Positions 1 to 7,068 of a stretch of 21,199 bases of DNA are shown here, one piece after another. Position numbers and translations under genes: made by a program. Where the stretch lies: assembly GCA_947165405.1 (NCBI GenBank), contig CAMVAG010000011.1, positions 1 through 21,199 on the forward strand, given 5' to 3'. The first letter of the stretch is position 1; every line of letters begins with the position of its first letter. Source of the stretch: an uncultured Selenomonadales bacterium (GTDB lineage: Bacteria; Bacillota; Negativicutes; Selenomonadales; Selenomonadaceae). Below the pieces are notes generated by a model, which had not been told where the DNA came from, ran no database searches, and saw only the letters and a program-made list of their open reading frames with translations.

Positions 1-1389
1 CAAGCGCAGATTTTCGAGGCAATGGAAGACGAATACTTCCGCGGTCGTGCCGTCGACATGCGCGACGTCGGCAAACGCATTGCGAAATATTTGCTCGGCA
101 TCAAAGACCCCGAAATCGTCGGCAAAGTTATCGTTGCGGGCAAAGACATTGAGCCTTCCGTTATCGCCGGACTTCCCACCGATAAAATCGCGGGCGTCAT
201 TCTCGGCGTCGGCTCCACCACCGCTCATGCCGTTATCATTGCGAAGACTCGCGCTATCCCGACGGTTGTCGGTGTCGGTGACGGCATTGCTCAAATCGCA
301 AACGGTGACCCCGTTATCCTCGACGGCGAAACCGGTGAAATTTTGATTCGCCCCTCCGACGAAGAACGTGCAAGCTACGACGAAAAGATTAAGAAGCAGG
401 AAGAACTCAAAGCTCACTATGCAGAATTGAAAGACAAACCCGCCATCACTCTCGACGGCAAAGAAGTTGAGCTCGTCGCAAATATCGGCTCGCCCGCAGA
501 CGCAGACGCCGCTGTCAAAAATTACGGCGCAACGGGTGTCGGCTTGTTCCGTTCCGAATTTGTCTTCATGGGCAAAACCGATGTCCCGAAGGAAGAAGAC
601 CAATTCAAAGAATACAAAGCGGCTGTCGAACACTGCGCCTCCGTCACTCACGGCGAAGGTCTCTGCGTTATCCGCACAATGGATATCGGCGGCGATAAAC
701 CGTTGCCCTATATCCAAGTCGGTGTGGAAGAAAATCCGTTCCTCGGCTATCGCGCAATTCGTATCAGCCTCCAACGCAGAGATTTGTTTATGCCCCAGCT
801 CAAAGCAATCCTCCGCGCAGGTGTCTACGGCAAAGCTGCCATCATGTTCCCGATGGTTATCAACGTTCAAGAATTCCTCGCCGCAAAAAAATTCGTCGAA
901 GAAGCCAAGATGGAACTCGTTCACGAAGGCAAAGAATTCTCGGATAACGTCCAAGTCGGTATCATGGTCGAAACTCCCGCTGCGGCCGTTATGACTCCGG
1001 TTCTTGCAAAATACGTTGACTTCTTCTCAATCGGCACCAACGACCTCGTTCAATACACACTCGCCGTCGACAGAGGCAACGCTCAAATTTCTTACCTCTA
1101 CAATCACTTCAACCCCGCTGTCCTGCGCCTTATCAAACGCACGATTGAATCCGCCAACAAGGAAGGCAAATGGGCAGGCATGTGCGGCGAAATGGCTTCC
1201 GACCCGAACGCGGCAATTATCTTGATGGCTATGGGCATTAAAGAATTGTCGATGAGTGCTCCGTCCATTCCGAAAGTCAAAGAACGCATTCGCAACATCA
1301 CCCTTGTGAAAGCAAAAGAAATTCTCGACAAAGTCATGGAAATGGAAGACGGCGACGAAATTAAAAACTATCTTGCAACGCTCGGATAA
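1..1389 (+). CDS. ptsI: PTS enzyme I (phosphoenolpyruvate-protein phosphotransferase), 5' truncated by window edge
   Basis: Enzyme I takes phosphate from PEP and passes it to HPr, the first step of sugar uptake by the phosphotransferase system in the cytoplasm. The reading frame is open from base 1 (QAQIFEAMEDEYFRGR), so the true start lies upstream; about 462 of the usual 570 or so codons are present, and the HPr-binding part is mostly missing. The phosphohistidine motif STTAHAVIIAK has its His at 226-228. The PEP-binding barrel shows GLFRSEFVFMG, DIGGDKPLPY, NPFLGYRAIR and SIGTNDLVQYT, and the active-site Cys sits in GMCGEMAS (1183-1185). Codon use is richer in C-ending codons than in most neighbours, as expected for a highly expressed gene. 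A terminator follows 30-70 bases after the stop. ptsH would be expected just upstream, outside the window. Confidence 0.97.
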   Translation, partial: QAQIFEAMEDEYFRGRAVDMRDVGKRIAKYLLGIKDPEIVGKVIVAGKDIEPSVIAGLPTDKIAGVILGVGSTTAHAVIIAKTRAIPTVVGVGDGIAQIANGDPVILDGETGEILIRPSDEERASYDEKIKKQEELKAHYAELKDKPAITLDGKEVELVANIGSPADADAAVKNYGATGVGLFRSEFVFMGKTDVPKEEDQFKEYKAAVEHCASVTHGEGLCVIRTMDIGGDKPLPYIQVGVEENPFLGYRAIRISLQRRDLFMPQLKAILRAGVYGKAAIMFPMVINVQEFLAAKKFVEEAKMELVHEGKEFSDNVQVGIMVETPAAAVMTPVLAKYVDFFSIGTNDLVQYTLAVDRGNAQISYLYNHFNPAVLRLIKRTIESANKEGKWAGMCGEMASDPNAAIILMAMGIKELSMSAPSIPKVKERIRNITLVKAKEILDKVMEMEDGDEIKNYLATLG

Positions 1390-1420
1390 TTTTTGAAATC
1401 TTTGACCGTCACGGTTTATA

Positions 1421-1461
1421 AAAAAAGCTCCCGTCGAAAATTGGCGGGAGTTTTTCTTTTT
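1421..1461 (+). terminator. Rho-independent terminator of ptsI
   Basis: An 8-bp stem, CTCCCGTC (1428-1435) with GGCGGGAG (1443-1450) including one G-U pair, has a GAAAATT loop and is followed by TTTTTCTTTTT. The A-run before the stem may let it work in both directions, but no minus-strand gene ends here. Confidence 0.9.
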
Positions 1462-1494
1462 GGTCATATGTCAGGATTTTTCCTCTGATTCATT

Positions 1495-1523
1495 TTGACG
1501 CAGAAAAAAATATTTTGTAAACT
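1495..1523 (+). promoter_or_regulatory. Sigma-A-type promoter for the HD-domain gene
   Basis: TTGACG (1495-1500) and TAAACT (1518-1523) are separated by 17 bases. It lies between the ptsI terminator and the next start codon. The rpsO promoter in this window has the same two hexamers with the same spacing. Confidence 0.65.
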
Positions 1524-1544
1524 TGGCGGCGGGAGGTGCCGGCT

Positions 1545-2003
1545 ATGGAAAAAATTTTTAATCACGCAGACGAGAGAGTTCGTCGGGCATACGAGACTGC
1601 GGCTCAAGCTCATCGCGGGCAAGTCGACAAAGCGGGCGTCGAATACATAAATCATCCTTTGGCAGTCGCCGCGCTCGTCGGCGAAAATATTTCCGCGATA
1701 ATCGTCGCCCTGCTCCATGACGTGGCGGAGGACACGAGCCTCACGATTGCCGACCTCAAAGAAAAAATTCCGCTCACCGCCAAAGAATCTCAAGCCCTTG
1801 AACTTTTGAATCACGATAAAAAAATTCCCTACCTCGAATACGTTGCCGCAATCAAAGCGAACGACTTGGCAAGAGCTGTGAAGGCAGCGGACTTGAAACA
1901 CAATTCCGACTTGTCGCGAATAAAAAATCCCTCGCCGAAAGATTTTGCCCGCGTCGAAAAATATCGCGCCGCTTTGAAAATCTTAGCTGTCAGCGGTGAG
2001 TGA
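1545..2003 (+). CDS. Small HD-domain phosphohydrolase, possible (p)ppGpp hydrolase of the SpoT/MESH1 type
   Basis: This is a 152-residue soluble protein made almost entirely of one HD domain. It carries the whole metal and catalytic set seen in the hydrolase half of RelA/SpoT and in MESH1: H23 in AHRGQ, H37 in YINHPL, H58-D59 and E62-D63 in LLHDVAEDT, and D116 to N120 in AADLKHN. No synthetase, TGS or ACT domain follows, so if the activity is right it would only degrade alarmone. The ATG at 1545 is preferred over the in-frame GTG at 1536 because GGGAGGTG (1531-1538) is a ribosome-binding site 6 bases before it and contains that GTG. It has its own promoter and stands alone between ptsI and fur. 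HD-domain fold is near certain; the substrate is inferred. Confidence 0.85.
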   Translation: MEKIFNHADERVRRAYETAAQAHRGQVDKAGVEYINHPLAVAALVGENISAIIVALLHDVAEDTSLTIADLKEKIPLTAKESQALELLNHDKKIPYLEYVAAIKANDLARAVKAADLKHNSDLSRIKNPSPKDFARVEKYRAALKILAVSGE

Positions 2004-2008
2004 AAACC

Positions 2009-2065
2009 CGGCCGCACATGGACGTGCGGCCGCCCGCGTAAAAAGCCGGAAGCTTTTTCAGCGGG
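2009..2065. repeat. Two abutting hairpins downstream of the HD gene
   Basis: A perfect 9-bp stem CGGCCGCAC (2009-2017) / GTGCGGCCG (2024-2032) is followed with no gap by a second hairpin (2033-2046 with 2052-2065: 5 bp, a 2x2 internal loop, 7 bp, CGGAA loop). Neither has a T-tract, so they are not classic terminators. They could protect mRNA ends or be part of the repeat element that follows. Confidence 0.6.
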
Positions 2066-2085
2066 TCAAACGCCCTTTTCTTTTG

Positions 2086-2160
2086 CTACTTTTCTTTTGG
2101 GCGCAACAAAAGAAAAGTAGAAGAGCATTCCACTCTTTGGCAAAGAAGGGGGCAACCTCT
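2086..2160. repeat. Dispersed hairpin repeat, copy 1
   Basis: A perfect 14-bp inverted repeat, CTACTTTTCTTTTG (2086-2099) and CAAAAGAAAAGTAG (2107-2120), encloses GGCGCAA. Its downstream flank contains GGCAAAGAAGGGGGCAACCT. The element at 11831-11885 has the same plan: the stem CTACTTTCTTTG and its complement, then GCAAAGAAAGGGCACCTC. This marks both as copies of one small intergenic repeat family. A 5-bp hairpin AAGAG/CTCTT (2121-2137) lies inside this copy. Confidence 0.65.
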
Positions 2161-2170
2161 GCAAAGCTAC

Positions 2171-2199
2171 TTTTCACTAAACGCCAAAACTGATATAAT
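2171..2199 (+). promoter_or_regulatory. Promoter of the fur cluster
   Basis: A perfect TATAAT (2194-2199) is preceded by TGA, giving an extended -10 element. The -35 is weak (TTTTCA, 2171-2176, 17-base spacing). No clear Fur box was found over it, so autoregulation by Fur is not supported by the sequence. Confidence 0.6.
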
Positions 2200-2227
2200 T
2201 TCTTCAAAAGATGAAGGAGGCTTTAAC

Positions 2228-2695
2228 ATGAGCGAAAACCGGCAACTGTTCGGATTGGAAGACCTGCGCGGGAAATTATCGGAGCGCGGTTATAAGATGA
2301 CACCTCAACGCAGGGAGATTCTGCAAATTTTTGTTGAACACTCGGATTATCATCACATGAGCGCGGAGGACGTTTACAAAATTCTTCGCGAAAACAATTC
2401 GGAAATCGGTTTGGCGACGGTCTATCGCGCTTTGGATTTGTTGAGCGAGCTGGGTATCCTCGTTAAAGTCGAATTCGGCGACGGCTGCGCCCGCTACGAA
2501 CTCAACACCGCCGACCCGTCAATCCATCATCACCACCACTTGATTTGCCTCAAATGCAAAAAGGTTATCGAGTTTGAAGAAGATTTGCTTGACGAGCTGG
2601 AAGATGACATTGCCGCCAAGTCCGGCTTTCAAATTCTCAATCACGAGGTAAAATTTTTCGGCTACTGCAATGAGTGCCGCCGGAAAGGAGATTGA
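2228..2695 (+). CDS. fur: Ferric uptake regulator (Fur family)
   Basis: This 155-residue cytoplasmic repressor senses Fe(II) and controls iron and haem genes. The winged helix spans about residues 12-82 and contains YKMTPQRREIL and the recognition-helix region IGLATVYRALDLLSELG. The dimer and metal domain follows, with a five-His run (100-104), CLKC (107-110) and CNEC (147-150) as structural zinc ligands. The overall pattern (IGLATVYR.LDLL.ELGI..K..FGDG..RYEL) is that of Bacillus-type Fur rather than PerR or Zur, though the family includes all three and metal choice cannot be proved here. AAGGAGG (2214-2220) precedes the ATG by 7 bases. hemZ begins 4 bases after the stop, so the two are very likely co-transcribed. 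Confidence 0.88.
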   Translation: MSENRQLFGLEDLRGKLSERGYKMTPQRREILQIFVEHSDYHHMSAEDVYKILRENNSEIGLATVYRALDLLSELGILVKVEFGDGCARYELNTADPSIHHHHHLICLKCKKVIEFEEDLLDELEDDIAAKSGFQILNHEVKFFGYCNECRRKGD

Positions 2696-2699
2696 AAGT

Positions 2700-4256
2700 T
2701 TGAGCATCAAAATAAAAACTTTAAATCTTCTCGGCAAATACGATTTCTCAAAAAATGTCGGCGACGTGCTCCGCTCTCTCAAAATCGAAATCGGCAAAGC
2801 AGAGGCTGACTTCGACGAGCTGGAAATTTTCAACGAGGTTATCGGCAGGAAAGTTATCACGCGGATTAAAATCGTCCTCTTCGGCGTCGAATATTTTTTC
2901 AAGAAAAGTTCCCTCGTTCGCCGCGATGAAAGATTCGGCGCGGAAGTCAATCGCCTCGTCAAAAAAAATTTGTATCGGCTTTTGATTTACAACTTGGGGC
3001 TTGACGAGGTGCCTTACGGGATTCTTCACGGCGTGCGCCCGACGAAAATTATTCAGCGGTGGTTGCGCGAGGGCTACGGCGTCACGAGTCAAGGCGTCAT
3101 TGACCGCGATAAAATTTGTCGCCGCATTTGTTCAGATTTTTTGACCGAACGCGATAAGGCCGAACTCTTGACGGAGGTCGCTCTTCGACAGCTGCCGATA
3201 ATTCGTTCGGGCGAAAAAAAAATCGGCGTCTACGTCGGGATTCCCTTCTGCAAGACGCGCTGCCTGTACTGTTCCTTCCCGTCGAATGTTTTGCCTTCCG
3301 AAGAAATTATCGCAAAATTTATGGCGACGTTGACGCGTGACATCGAGGCGGCGGCGGACGCGATTAATCGTTACGGCTTGGAAGTGCAGACGATTTATAT
3401 CGGCGGCGGCACTCCCAGCGCGTTGCCCGAAAATTTTTTCGCCGAAATGATTGAGACCGTTCACAAAAATTTTTACGGCGCGGGCGTCGAGGAATTTACC
3501 GTCGAATGCGGGCGACCCGACACGATAACCGCCGAGAAAATTTCCGTCATGAAAAATTTCAACGTCACGCGAGTCAGCGTCAATCCTCAAACAATGCATC
3601 AAAAGACGCTTGACATAATCGGTCGACAACACACCGTCGAAGACGTGACACGAGCTTTCAACGAATTGCGTGCGGCGGGCGATTGGAAGATTAACACGGA
3701 TTTGATTATCGGCTTGCCCGGCGAAAGACTTGCCGACTTCAAAGAGACGCTGAAAAAAATTTTGGAACTCAAGCCCGACGACGTGACGGTTCACTCTTTG
3801 GCGATAAAGCGCGGCTCAAAACTTCAGACACGCCTCGCCGACGAACTCAACCGCTTGGAAGATTTTGACTTGCCCGAAGATAAAGAGGTTCGCAAGATGG
3901 CTGACTGTGCCGAAAAAATTCTGCGCGGCGAAAAATTTTTCCCGTACTATCTTTATCGGCAAGGCTACATGAGCGGGCAGATTGAAAATGTCGGCTGGTG
4001 CACTCGCGGCGCGGAAGGCATTTACAACATTCAGATTATGGGCGAACGTCAAACGATTTTGGGTATCGGAGCGGCGGCGTCGACCAAAGTTCCCGACCAC
4101 ACTGCTTGGAAAATTCGGACTGCCTTCAACGCAAAGGACTTGAAAACTTACATGCAAGACCTTGAAAGATATATCACTCAACGCGAAAAAATTTTGGCGC
4201 AAGTCTACGGAGGAGGGATTGATTGTGGCATACGTGACGCGCGAAGAGATGATTGA
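2700..4256 (+). CDS. hemZ: Coproporphyrinogen III dehydrogenase-like radical SAM protein HemZ
   Basis: This oxygen-independent radical SAM enzyme belongs to the HemN/HemZ family, which acts in anaerobic haem synthesis. The family's known reaction is oxidative decarboxylation of coproporphyrinogen III. The 4Fe-4S motif CKTRCLYC has its first Cys at 3249-3251, preceded by YVGIPF; YIGGGTPSAL and INTDLIIGLPGE are typical later motifs. The N-terminal 180 or so residues before the radical SAM core and the 518-residue length fit HemZ rather than the shorter HemN or HemW. TTG at 2700 is chosen because AAAGGAG (2683-2689) lies 10 bases before it. An in-frame ATG at 2670 inside fur lacks a ribosome-binding site. 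The gene overlaps the next one by 32 bases. HemZ's role in vivo is less certain than that of HemN. Confidence 0.88.
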   Translation: MSIKIKTLNLLGKYDFSKNVGDVLRSLKIEIGKAEADFDELEIFNEVIGRKVITRIKIVLFGVEYFFKKSSLVRRDERFGAEVNRLVKKNLYRLLIYNLGLDEVPYGILHGVRPTKIIQRWLREGYGVTSQGVIDRDKICRRICSDFLTERDKAELLTEVALRQLPIIRSGEKKIGVYVGIPFCKTRCLYCSFPSNVLPSEEIIAKFMATLTRDIEAAADAINRYGLEVQTIYIGGGTPSALPENFFAEMIETVHKNFYGAGVEEFTVECGRPDTITAEKISVMKNFNVTRVSVNPQTMHQKTLDIIGRQHTVEDVTRAFNELRAAGDWKINTDLIIGLPGERLADFKETLKKILELKPDDVTVHSLAIKRGSKLQTRLADELNRLEDFDLPEDKEVRKMADCAEKILRGEKFFPYYLYRQGYMSGQIENVGWCTRGAEGIYNIQIMGERQTILGIGAAASTKVPDHTAWKIRTAFNAKDLKTYMQDLERYITQREKILAQVYGGGIDCGIRDARRDD

Positions 4257-5034
4257 AGTTTTTCACGACACGGAAGCTTTTTACAAGACGGATGAAAATT
4301 TGCGGCAAGCGATTAAAGATTCGATAAAGGGCACGGCTTTTTACGCGGCGGACGATTATCCTCCGTTGCCTCAACGCCGATTCAAAAATACGACGGTCTC
4401 TGTTGTCAGGCGTCGGACTTTGGAAGCGGCGATTTCCATGCAACGAAAACACTTGGAATTAAAAATCGCGGTGCACAACTTTGCCTCTGCGTCAAATCCC
4501 GGCGGCGGTGTTCGTCACGGTTCGCGTGCTCAAGAAGAAGGTCTTTGCCGTTGCTCGACGCTTTACCCCGTGCTCAACACCGAAGAGAATTGGAAAAAAT
4601 TTTACACCGTCAATCGCGAACGCGGCGACTCTCTTCACGACGACGCCTGCATTTATTCGCCCGAAATTATCATTTGCAAAAACGACACGGACAAACCGAC
4701 GCGCTTGCCCCGCGACAAATGGGACTTGGTCGACGTGATAACGATTGCCGCCCCGAACTTGAGGAACTTGACAATCGGCGACGAGGAACTTTTTAATTTG
4801 CAAGAGTCGAGGCTTCGGCACATGTTCACGGTCGTTGCACATCACGGCGCAGAAATTTTCGTGACGGGAGCTTTCGGCTGCGGCGCGTTCAAAAATAATC
4901 CCGAAATCGTTGCCGAAGCTTACAAAAAAGTTTTGCCGGAGTTCGACGGATTTTTTAAGGAAGTTGTCTTCGCGATTTACTGCCGCCCGCAAGAGACGAT
5001 TAACTTTGACACGTTCAAGAGGATTTTGAAATGA
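4225..5034 (+). CDS. PARG-like ADP-ribose glycohydrolase, TIGR02452 family
   Basis: This 269-residue protein has the signature of bacterial-type poly(ADP-ribose) glycohydrolases: GGG (residues 93-95) and, eight residues on, QEE (103-105), within FASASNPGGGVRHGSRAQEE. It also has the macrodomain-like C-terminal block GAFGCGAFKNNPEIVA. Family members remove ADP-ribose from proteins or cleave poly(ADP-ribose); the substrate here is unknown. Length matches the family. GTG at 4225 is chosen because GGAGGAGGG (4209-4217) ends 7 bases upstream; this places the start inside the end of hemZ. The stop overlaps the phzF start in ATGA. No ADP-ribosyltransferase or NAD-linked partner is visible nearby, so the operon context does not explain its job. 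Confidence 0.87.
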   Translation: MAYVTREEMIEVFHDTEAFYKTDENLRQAIKDSIKGTAFYAADDYPPLPQRRFKNTTVSVVRRRTLEAAISMQRKHLELKIAVHNFASASNPGGGVRHGSRAQEEGLCRCSTLYPVLNTEENWKKFYTVNRERGDSLHDDACIYSPEIIICKNDTDKPTRLPRDKWDLVDVITIAAPNLRNLTIGDEELFNLQESRLRHMFTVVAHHGAEIFVTGAFGCGAFKNNPEIVAEAYKKVLPEFDGFFKEVVFAIYCRPQETINFDTFKRILK

Positions 5035-5804
5035 AACAATTCATAGTCGATGCATTCACGGAAAAAATTTTCGGAGGAAACCCTGCGGCGGTTTGTGTCG
5101 TTGAAAATTTTCCGCCCGAAGAATTGATGCTAAACATTGCCCGCGAAAATAATTTGTCGGAGACGGCGTTTGCAGTCCGGGAGAAAAATTTTTATCGGTT
5201 GAGGTGGTTCACGCCCGCCGCCGAAATTGATTTTTGCGGACACGCCACGCTTGCGACCGCCTTTGTGATTTTCAATTTCTTTGAGACGACGGCAGACCGA
5301 ATTGAATTTGAAACATTGAGCGGAAGATTTTTCGTCGAGCGCAAGGGAAAATTTTTTGAAATGAATTTCCCAGCTTACAAGCCGAAAAAAATTCCCGTGA
5401 CAGACGAAATGCAAGAGGCTGTCGGAGCAAAAGTTTTGGAGGCGTACCTTGCCCGCGATTTGCTGATGATTTTGGATTCGGCGGAGGCTGTGGAAAATCT
5501 TTCGCCCGATTTCGACAAGCTGAAAAATCTTGACGGATTGACGCAAGCGGTGACTGCCGCCGGAAAAAATTTCGATTGCGTGTCGAGGGTATTCGCGCCG
5601 AAAATAAAAATCGCCGAAGACCCCGTGACCGGTTCGACGCATTGTTTAATCGCGCCGTATTGGTCGGAGCGGCTCGGCAAGAAAAAAATTATCGCACGAC
5701 AAGCTTCGGCTCGCGGCGGAATTTTACATTGCGAAATTTTGAATGAGCGCGTAAAAATTTCGGGGAGTGCAGTTTTATTTTCCGTCGCCGATTTAAAAAT
5801 TTAA
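5031..5804 (+). CDS. PhzF-family isomerase/epimerase
   Basis: This 257-residue protein has the two-fold PhzF/diaminopimelate-epimerase-like architecture. The first half has VDAFT, GGNPAAV, the catalytic Glu (E44) in NNLSETAF and CGHATLATA (69-77). The second half has DPVTGSTH (197-204) and the closing strand pattern QASARGGILHCEI. PhzF of the phenazine pathway isomerises trans-2,3-dihydro-3-hydroxyanthranilate, but most family members lie outside that pathway and their substrates are unknown. No phenazine genes are present. It starts within the stop of the preceding gene (ATGA overlap), and its stop codon TAA is part of the hisS ribosome-binding site. Confidence 0.9.
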   Translation: MKQFIVDAFTEKIFGGNPAAVCVVENFPPEELMLNIARENNLSETAFAVREKNFYRLRWFTPAAEIDFCGHATLATAFVIFNFFETTADRIEFETLSGRFFVERKGKFFEMNFPAYKPKKIPVTDEMQEAVGAKVLEAYLARDLLMILDSAEAVENLSPDFDKLKNLDGLTQAVTAAGKNFDCVSRVFAPKIKIAEDPVTGSTHCLIAPYWSERLGKKKIIARQASARGGILHCEILNERVKISGSAVLFSVADLKI

Positions 5805-5817
5805 GGAGGTTGAAACA

Positions 5818-7068
5818 TTGCTGACAAATGCACCGAGAGGCACCAAAGACATTTTGCCGAGCCAAGTTGAAAGTTGGGTTCGGCTTGAAAATAAAATTCG
5901 TGAGCTGTGTGAAATTTACGGCTACGAGGAAATTCGCACGCCGACCTTTGAGCACACGGAACTTTTCAAACGCGGCATAGGCGAGGGCACTGATGTTGTC
6001 GATAAGGAAATGTACACCTTCACCGACCGCGGCGACCGCTCGATAACTTTGCGCCCGGAAAACACCGCGTCGGTTGTGCGCGCCTACTTGCAGAACAAAC
6101 TTTACGCGAACGCCGGGCTTGTGAAACTTTTTTATATCGGGTCGATGTTTCGCTACGACAGACCGCAGGCGGGTCGCTTGAGAGAATTTCATCAATTCGG
6201 CGTGGAAGCTCTTGGCGAAAAAAATCCTGCCGTCGACGCCGAAATAATTTTGTTGGCTTGGGAATTTTTAAAGAGCTTGGGGCTCGACGACTTGACGTTG
6301 AAAATAAACACGGTGGGTTGTCCCGAATGCCGCCCGATTTTTCGCAAGAAGCTTACGGAATATTTCACGGAAGAGGCTGACGAACTTTGCGAGGATTGTC
6401 GGCGGAGGCTTGAGAAAAATCCTTTGCGAATCCTCGATTGCAAGATTGACGGATTGAAAGATTTTATGGACGACGCGCCAAAGATTGAAACTTGCCTCTG
6501 CGACGACTGCCGCGAACATTTTAATGCCGTGAAAAAATTTTTGACGGCGGCGGACGTTCCTTTTGAAGTAAATCCTCGATTGGTGCGCGGGCTCGACTAC
6601 TACACCAAGACCGCCTTTGAAATTCAATACGCGCCTCTGGGTGCTCAATCGGCGGTTGCGGGCGGCGGTCGCTACGACGGCTTGATAAAAGAAATCGGCG
6701 GCGACGATACTCCGGCTGTCGGTTTTGCGGCGGGCTTGGAAAGAATTTTGCTCGCGCTTGAATTGCAAAAAAATCTTCCCGCGTCAAATAAAAAAATCGC
6801 CGCGTTTATCGTGAGCGGAGGCTCGGCGGCTGAAGTTTATGCGTTCAAACTTTTAACTGACTTGCGGCGGAAAAATTTTTCGGCAGCAATGGACTTCGGC
6901 AAAAAAAGCATGAAAGCCCAAATGAAAGCGGCGGCGAAGTCGGGCGCAAAATTCGCGTTGATTGTCGGCGAGGACGAAGCTGCAAATTCAACCGTCACGA
7001 TAAAAAATTTGGAGACCGCCGCGCAGGAAGTCGTTCCCCTCGCTCAAGTCTCCGAAAAGATTATTTGA
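5818..7068 (+). CDS. hisS: Histidyl-tRNA synthetase
   Basis: This class II synthetase charges tRNA-His. It has 416 residues, the usual length. Visible motifs are APRGTKDILP at the N-terminus, TPTFEHTELF, the TLRPENTASVVRAY block, motif 2 (MFRYDRPQAGRLREFHQFG, about 110-128), the histidine-specific RGLDYYT (257-263), GGGRYDGL, and motif 3 with GFAAGLERIL. A Cys-rich insertion (CPEC at about 168, CEDC at 191, CLCDDC at 226) suggests a bound zinc. The start is TTG at 5818, 7 bases after TAAGGAGGT (5802-5810). It is the last gene of the fur cluster. Its stop codon overlaps the end of the convergent lipase gene by 8 bases, and no terminator is seen. Confidence 0.97.
   Translation: MLTNAPRGTKDILPSQVESWVRLENKIRELCEIYGYEEIRTPTFEHTELFKRGIGEGTDVVDKEMYTFTDRGDRSITLRPENTASVVRAYLQNKLYANAGLVKLFYIGSMFRYDRPQAGRLREFHQFGVEALGEKNPAVDAEIILLAWEFLKSLGLDDLTLKINTVGCPECRPIFRKKLTEYFTEEADELCEDCRRRLEKNPLRILDCKIDGLKDFMDDAPKIETCLCDDCREHFNAVKKFLTAADVPFEVNPRLVRGLDYYTKTAFEIQYAPLGAQSAVAGGGRYDGLIKEIGGDDTPAVGFAAGLERILLALELQKNLPASNKKIAAFIVSGGSAAEVYAFKLLTDLRRKNFSAAMDFGKKSMKAQMKAAAKSGAKFALIVGEDEAANSTVTIKNLETAAQEVVPLAQVSEKII

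Noticed and set aside
1996..2193. Open frame of 65 codons through the hairpin repeat after the HD gene
   Set aside because: It is translated repeat sequence (Lys/Arg/Phe-rich), and its start lies inside the end of the HD gene without a ribosome-binding site.
2161..2227. Fur box in the fur promoter
   Set aside because: The AT-rich stretch does not give a GATAATGAT-type inverted repeat; only extended -10 elements are seen.
3132..3794. Minus-strand open frame of 220 codons opposite hemZ
   Set aside because: Antisense shadow of the radical SAM core of hemZ, with no ribosome-binding site or motif.
5031..5804. Phenazine biosynthesis cluster suggested by the PhzF-like gene
   Set aside because: No other phenazine gene is present, and most PhzF-like proteins act elsewhere.
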